Translations under genes and position numbers: made by a program
Notes under the pieces: model-generated
The model's database searches: none
Told to the model about the DNA's origin: nothing
The model's input: only the letters and a program-made list of their open reading frames with translations
Part shown: positions 14,756-18,152 of the stretch, piece after piece
Position numbering within the stretch: the first letter of the stretch is position 1
Layout of the letters: each line of letters begins with the position of its first letter
Assembly: GCA_007131945.1 (NCBI GenBank)
Contig: SLPP01000369.1
Location: 1 to 18,152 of the forward strand
Length of the DNA stretch: 18,152 bases
From: Paracoccaceae bacterium
GTDB lineage: Bacteria > Pseudomonadota > Alphaproteobacteria > Rhodobacterales > Rhodobacteraceae
Direction: 5' to 3'

Positions 14756-15540
14756 CAGCGGACCTGGGTCGTGGCCGACATCATCTGGTCGGCGGCGGTG
14801 ATCACCTTGGCGTTCAGTTCGTAGCCGCGCTGCGCCTTGATCATCTCGGTCAGTTCGCGCACCGCATCGACCGAGCTTTCCTCGAGATAGCCCTGGCGCA
14901 GCGTGCCCAGCCCGTCCTCGCCGGGACTGGACACGAAGGCCGGGCCCGAGGCCTCGGTCTCGAGGTAGAGGTTCGAGCCCAGCGCCTCGAGCCCGCGTTC
15001 GTTGACGAAGCTCGCCAGCGTGATCTGGCCGAGCCGCTCGGGCTGCACCCGGTCGCCGAAATAGACATAGACCTCGCCCTGCGCATTGATCGAGATCGAG
15101 CGCGCATCGGCCGGGATGGTGATGCCCGGCGCCACCTCGAAGCCGTCCGAGGTCACGATCAGCCCGTCGCCGGTCTGTTTCAGCCCGCCGTCGCGGGTAT
15201 AGGCCGCGCGCCCGTCGGGCAGCGTCACCTCGATCCAGCCGCGCCCCTCGATGGCGAGGTCGAGCTGACCGCCGGTGGCGACCACCGCGCCCTGCTCGAC
15301 CTGCATCGAGACCGCGGCCGGGCGGGCGCCGAGACCGAGCTGCACGCCGGTCGGCACGATCGTGCCATCGGCCGAGGAGATCGTGCCGGCGCGGGTATGC
15401 TGCTGGTAGTGCAGATCGGCGAATTCGGCCCGGCGGGCGTTGTAGCCCGTGGTCGACATGTTGGCGAGGTTGTTGGCGACGGTGTCGACGCGCATCTGCT
15501 GCGCGCTCATGCCGGTGGCGGCGATGTGAAGGGCACGCAT
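14755..15540 (-). CDS. flgG: Flagellar distal rod protein
   Basis: This 261-residue axial protein, exactly the usual FlgG length, makes the distal rod that crosses the periplasm. The N-terminal rod motif MRALHIAATGMSAQQMRVDTVANNLANMSTTGYNARRAEF and the C-terminal QGYLEESSVDAVRELTEMIKAQRGYELNAKVI region are diagnostic. The ATG at 15540 is preceded by AAGGAG; a longer reading from 15591 runs into flgF. It lies 10 bases after flgF and overlaps flgA. Confidence 0.98.
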   Translation of the reverse strand: MRALHIAATGMSAQQMRVDTVANNLANMSTTGYNARRAEFADLHYQQHTRAGTISSADGTIVPTGVQLGLGARPAAVSMQVEQGAVVATGGQLDLAIEGRGWIEVTLPDGRAAYTRDGGLKQTGDGLIVTSDGFEVAPGITIPADARSISINAQGEVYVYFGDRVQPERLGQITLASFVNERGLEALGSNLYLETEASGPAFVSSPGEDGLGTLRQGYLEESSVDAVRELTEMIKAQRGYELNAKVITAADQMMSATTQVR

Positions 15541-15550
15541 CGGGGTCTCC

Positions 15551-16267
15551 TTATCTGCCGAGCGTCTGGACGACGTTGCGGATGCGTTCATCCTCGCGGT
15601 CGAGGAAGGACTGGCCGAGTTCGTAGGCGCGCTGAACCGCGATCAGGCGGGCCATCTCGGTGATCGGGTTGACGTTGCTTTCCTCGAGAAAGCCCTGGTG
15701 CACGACCGCCTCCTCGGCCGGCAGAAGCTCGCCCTGGGGCTCGAGAAGGACACCGGCCGCGCGACGCAGTTCGGACGCGTCGACCGGCCGGACCAGCGCG
15801 ATCTGCGCCAGCGGCGCGCCGTCGACCGAGAGCGTGCCGTCGCGGGCGATGCCGACGATGCCGGCCTCGACGGGGACGAAGATGCGCGCGCCGCCCGGAT
15901 CGAGCACCGGATGGCCGTCCGGGGTGACCAGCTCGCCCTCGGGGCTGGTCTGGAAATGCCCGGCCCGGGTGAGGCGTTCGCCCTGCGGCGTCTCGACGAG
16001 AAAGAAGCCGTCGCCCTCGATCGCGAGGTCCAGCGTGCCGCCGGTCTGCGTCAGGGCGCCCTGCGTCAGGTAGGTCTGCCGCGCATTCGCCGCCGCCATC
16101 GACAGCGGCGCCTCGACACCGTCGAGTCGCCTGACGAATTCGGAGAACAGCACGCCCTCGCGCCGGAAGCCGGTGGTCGAGGCGTTGGCGATGTTGTTGG
16201 CCAGAAGGTGCAACTCCCGCAGGAGCCCGTTCTGGCGTGTCAGCGCGGTGTAGCCGGCATTGTCCAT
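15551..16267 (-). CDS. flgF: Flagellar proximal rod protein FlgF
   Basis: This 238-residue rod protein begins MDNAGYTALTRQNGLLRELHLLANNIANASTTGFRREGVLFSEF, the FlgF form of the axial-protein motif. It carries TLDLAIEGDGFFLVETPQGERLTRAGHF in the centre and ends with the coiled-coil segment NVNPITEMARLIAVQRAYELGQSFLDREDERI. The GGAGG ribosome site overlaps the stop of fliQ, with only three bases between the genes. It is shorter than many FlgF proteins (about 250), within the alphaproteobacterial range. Confidence 0.97.
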   Translation of the reverse strand: MDNAGYTALTRQNGLLRELHLLANNIANASTTGFRREGVLFSEFVRRLDGVEAPLSMAAANARQTYLTQGALTQTGGTLDLAIEGDGFFLVETPQGERLTRAGHFQTSPEGELVTPDGHPVLDPGGARIFVPVEAGIVGIARDGTLSVDGAPLAQIALVRPVDASELRRAAGVLLEPQGELLPAEEAVVHQGFLEESNVNPITEMARLIAVQRAYELGQSFLDREDERIRNVVQTLGR

Positions 16268-16270
16268 GCC

Positions 16271-16537
16271 TCAGCCTCCGATCACGAGCGGGATGATCTG
16301 GGCGCGGAAATACTCGACCAGCGCGCCCGACATGAAGCTCATCGAGACCCAGAAGACGACCAGCATCGACAGCACCTTGGGCACGAAGGTCAGCGTCATC
16401 TCCTGCACCGAGGTCAGCGCCTGGAAGAGCCCGACGGTGACGCCGGCCAGGAGCGCCGCGCCGAGCAGCGGGGCCGAGATCATCACCGCCAGCCACAACC
16501 CCTGGCGCATGATGTCGAAGAAGACGACGTCGCTCAT
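16271..16537 (-). CDS. fliQ: Flagellar export-gate protein
   Basis: This 88-residue inner-membrane subunit of the FliP-FliQ-FliR export gate has two membrane helices (about 15-37 and 50-72). The conserved MRQGLWLAVMISAPLL and VGLFQALTSVQEMTLTFVPK segments are clear. The length is standard. GGAG precedes the ATG. It lies between fliE and flgF, within a rod-gene operon and away from fliP and fliR. Confidence 0.97.
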   Translation of the reverse strand: MSDVVFFDIMRQGLWLAVMISAPLLGAALLAGVTVGLFQALTSVQEMTLTFVPKVLSMLVVFWVSMSFMSGALVEYFRAQIIPLVIGG

Positions 16538-16560
16538 CGCGGGCTCCGCTCGGTCATGCC

Positions 16561-16854
16561 TCAGACCGGCATGCGCAGGATTTCGAGATAGGCCTCGACC
16601 ACCCGGTCGCGCACGGCGACGGTGGTCTCGACGGCGAGCTGTGCCTCGGAAAGCGCGGTGACCAGCGCGTGCGGGTCGGCGCCCGAGATCATCGTGTCGC
16701 GCGCCGCCGTCTCGGCGGCGCCGAGCGTCTGCGCGAAGGTCTCGGCAAAGCGGCCAGCGGCGCTCTGCGCGCCCGAGCCGCCGGCCGGGTCGGGGGCCGT
16801 CAGCGGCCGGGCCGCGCCGTAGGACCGGGCGGCGAGGGCGGCGTTGATGTCCAT
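16561..16854 (-). CDS. fliE: Flagellar hook-basal body protein FliE
   Basis: This 97-residue protein joins the MS ring and export gate to the rod. The N-terminus is Ala/Gly-rich; the C-terminal helices GADPHALVTALSEAQLAVETTVAVRDRVVEAYLEILRMPV form the conserved FliE core. GAGGAG lies seven bases before the ATG. It is 18 bases after flgC. Confidence 0.95.
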   Translation of the reverse strand: MDINAALAARSYGAARPLTAPDPAGGSGAQSAAGRFAETFAQTLGAAETAARDTMISGADPHALVTALSEAQLAVETTVAVRDRVVEAYLEILRMPV

Positions 16855-16872
16855 GATACTGCTCCTCGTTTC

Positions 16873-17274
16873 TTATTTCCGCAGCAGTCCGATCAGGCTT
16901 TGCGACATTTGCCGGGCCTGATCGAACATCCTGAGGTTCGCCTCGTAGCTGCGCTGCGCTTCGCGCGCATCCGCCAGTTCGACCATCAGATCGACATTCG
17001 AGCCGAGGTAATGGCCGCTCTCGTCGGCCAGGATATGGCCGGGATCGTAGATCTGTGGCAGGTCGCGACCATCGAGCGCGACCCGCCCCGCGACAACGCC
17101 CGAGCGGGCGCCGAATGCGTCCGCCGGCAGCGCGGCGGGCTCGAAGGGGACCTGCTTGCGCCGGTAGCCGGGCGTGTCGGCATTGGCGATGTTCTCCGAG
17201 ACATGCCGCAGCCGGGTCGCCTGCGCCTGCATCCCCGAGGCCGAAAGCGCGAGCGTGTGTGAAAGCTGGCTCAT
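16873..17274 (-). CDS. flgC: Flagellar proximal rod protein FlgC
   Basis: This 133-residue proximal rod protein opens with LALSASGMQAQATRLRHVSENIANADTPGYRRKQV, the FlgC form of the axial motif. It contains YDPGHILADESGHYLGSNVDLMVELADAREAQRSYEANLRMFDQ near the C-terminus. GGAGG precedes the ATG, 11 bases after flgB. It ends with TAA, unlike the TGA of its neighbours. Confidence 0.98.
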   Translation of the reverse strand: MSQLSHTLALSASGMQAQATRLRHVSENIANADTPGYRRKQVPFEPAALPADAFGARSGVVAGRVALDGRDLPQIYDPGHILADESGHYLGSNVDLMVELADAREAQRSYEANLRMFDQARQMSQSLIGLLRK

Positions 17275-17285
17275 CGTGGCCTCCG

Positions 17286-17630
17286 TCAGCGTTTGGCGAT
17301 CACCGCGCGCAGGATGTCTCGCGCCGTCGAATAGACGCCGAGCGCCAGTTCGTGCTGTTGCCGCACCTCCGCGCCGCGCATCATCTCGTGCTCCAGCGAG
17401 ACCGTGTTGCCGTTCGGCGCCGCCGTCACCGGCCGCGCCTCGGGCCGGATCAGCCCGTCACTGTTGCCGTCGCGCGTTCTTTCGAGGAATTCCGAAAAGG
17501 AAACGGCGTCGCGCGTCCGGTAGCCGGGCGTGTTGGCATTGGCGATGTTCTGGGAAATGGCCTGCTGCCGCGTGGCAGCATGCGCCGCAAACGACTGCGC
17601 CAGGCGCAGGATGTCCAGACTGATCGTCAC
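17286..17630 (-). CDS. flgB: Flagellar proximal rod protein FlgB (GTG start)
   Basis: This 114-residue proximal rod protein is the first gene of the operon. It contains LAQSFAAHAATRQQAISQNIANANTPGYRTRDAVSFSEFL at the N-terminus and a helical C-terminus (LEHEMMRGAEVRQQHELALGVYSTARDILRAVIAKR). The start is GTG at 17630, preceded by GGGGAG eight bases upstream; no better start exists. It is a little shorter than the usual 125-135 residues, with the loss in the central loop. Confidence 0.96.
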   Translation of the reverse strand: MTISLDILRLAQSFAAHAATRQQAISQNIANANTPGYRTRDAVSFSEFLERTRDGNSDGLIRPEARPVTAAPNGNTVSLEHEMMRGAEVRQQHELALGVYSTARDILRAVIAKR

Positions 17631-17732
17631 CAGGGTTTCTCCCCTTGCTGGCCTACACGAAGCCTTAAGGGTGATTCCTTTAGAAAGCGTAATCGTTCGT
17701 GAGCCCCGCGAACGCCGTCAGGGAGAAGCCCG
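17631..17732. promoter_or_regulatory. Divergent promoter region of flgB and fliI
   Basis: This 102-base spacer separates the divergent flagellar genes and must hold control signals for both. The centre (17664-17696) is distinctly AT-rich and contains an inverted repeat, CTTAAGG (17664-17670) and CCTTTAG (17677-17683) with one mismatch. No match to a full CtrA site or flagellar sigma-28 promoter is visible; a poor GG-N10-GC sigma-54-like match is at 17649-17663. Confidence 0.5.
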
Positions 17733-18152
17733 ATGACCGTCTTCGACAGCCTCCTCGCCGATCTCGCCGAGCTGCAGCCGATCCGCCATTTCGGCCGCCT
17801 GCGCGAAACGCGCGGCCAGCGGCTCCTGGTCGCGGGCCTGGCCATGCGCGCGCGCCTGGGCGACCGGGTCCGCATCCGGACCGCCGGTGGGGCCGAGCTT
17901 TGCGGCGAGATCCTCGGCCTCGGTCGCGACAGCGCCGAGATCCTGCCCGAGGGCACGGTCGAGGGCGTCTCGATCGGCGACCGGGTCGAGCATCTCGGCC
18001 AGAGCCTCGTCGCGCCCGATGCCAGCTGGATCGGCCGCGTCATAGATCCCTATGGCGCGCCGCTCGATGGGCGGCCGCTGGCGCGGGGGCGCCATCCGCG
18101 CGCGCTGCGCGCCGCGCCGCCGGCGCCGGCGCGGCGCAAGCGGCTGGGCGGG
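17733..18152 (+). CDS. fliI: Flagellar export ATPase (N-terminal part; cut by window edge)
   Basis: The first 140 codons are present. The N-terminal beta-barrel domain (about 18-92) and the WIGRVIDPYGAPLDGRPL motif (99-116) match FliI and related type III secretion ATPases; the Pro/Ala-rich segment and RRKRLGG at the edge are the usual run-up to the ATP-binding domain. Walker A and B motifs lie beyond the window. GGGAG lies upstream of the ATG at good distance. The divergent flagellar operon decides for FliI rather than a secretion ATPase. Confidence 0.9.
   Translation, partial: MTVFDSLLADLAELQPIRHFGRLRETRGQRLLVAGLAMRARLGDRVRIRTAGGAELCGEILGLGRDSAEILPEGTVEGVSIGDRVEHLGQSLVAPDASWIGRVIDPYGAPLDGRPLARGRHPRALRAAPPAPARRKRLGG

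Noticed and set aside
17649..17663. TGGCCTACACGAAGC as a sigma-54 promoter for fliI.
   Set aside because: Only the GG and GC with correct spacing match; the -12 box reads AAGC instead of TTGC, so it is well below the quality of the site at 1282-1298.

Overview
The window looks like chromosomal DNA of a high-GC alphaproteobacterium, most probably a Rhodobacteraceae (Rhodobacter/Paracoccus/roseobacter-like) species. The main grounds are a cytochrome aa3 subunit I almost superimposable on the Paracoccus/Rhodobacter CtaD proteins, the order of the flagellar genes (flgB-flgC-fliE-fliQ-flgF-flgG-flgA-flgH-fliL divergent from fliI), and the accompanying small proteins. I see no rRNA, tRNA, CRISPR array, transposase or prophage block. 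The 'holin family' protein is a chromosomal membrane protein, not evidence of a phage. The edges cut two genes: a histidinol-phosphatase-type gene at the left and fliI at the right.

Left part (1-5354). A partial HisN-like phosphatase and an XRE-type regulator lie on the minus strand. Upstream of the regulator is a 388-base AT-richer control region holding a consensus-perfect sigma-54 promoter and several inverted repeats. A quinone oxidoreductase (+) then converges with a LysR regulator (-). The LysR gene diverges from a small DUF1127 gene across a spacer with two LysR-box-like sites. A Bax-inhibitor-1 family membrane protein follows, with a good promoter and a strong intrinsic terminator. 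About 420 bases between two facing terminators hold no convincing gene but carry a run of four inverted repeats.

Centre (5355-13012). ctaD and lipB are on the minus strand. An unrecognised secreted 549-residue protein with a peptidoglycan-binding domain is on the plus strand, and its terminator lies inside the end of the convergent holin-like gene. A four-gene minus-strand membrane-lipid set follows in transcription order: an endonuclease/exonuclease/phosphatase-fold protein, a ClsC-like phospholipase D protein, a DUF883 tail-anchored protein and the holin-like protein. The first two overlap by ATGA and the last two are 5 bases apart.

Right part (13082-18152). A compact minus-strand operon encodes the proximal rod (FlgB, FlgC, FlgF, FliE), the distal rod (FlgG), an export-gate protein (FliQ), the P-ring chaperone (FlgA), the L-ring (FlgH) and a FliL-family protein. 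The export ATPase FliI is transcribed divergently. No clear terminator separates fliL from the membrane-lipid set, so read-through is possible.

No wholly new multi-gene system is evident. The most unusual material is the sigma-54-linked control region of the XRE regulator, the structured orphan intergenic region at 4902-5001, and the uncharacterised peptidoglycan-binding protein.
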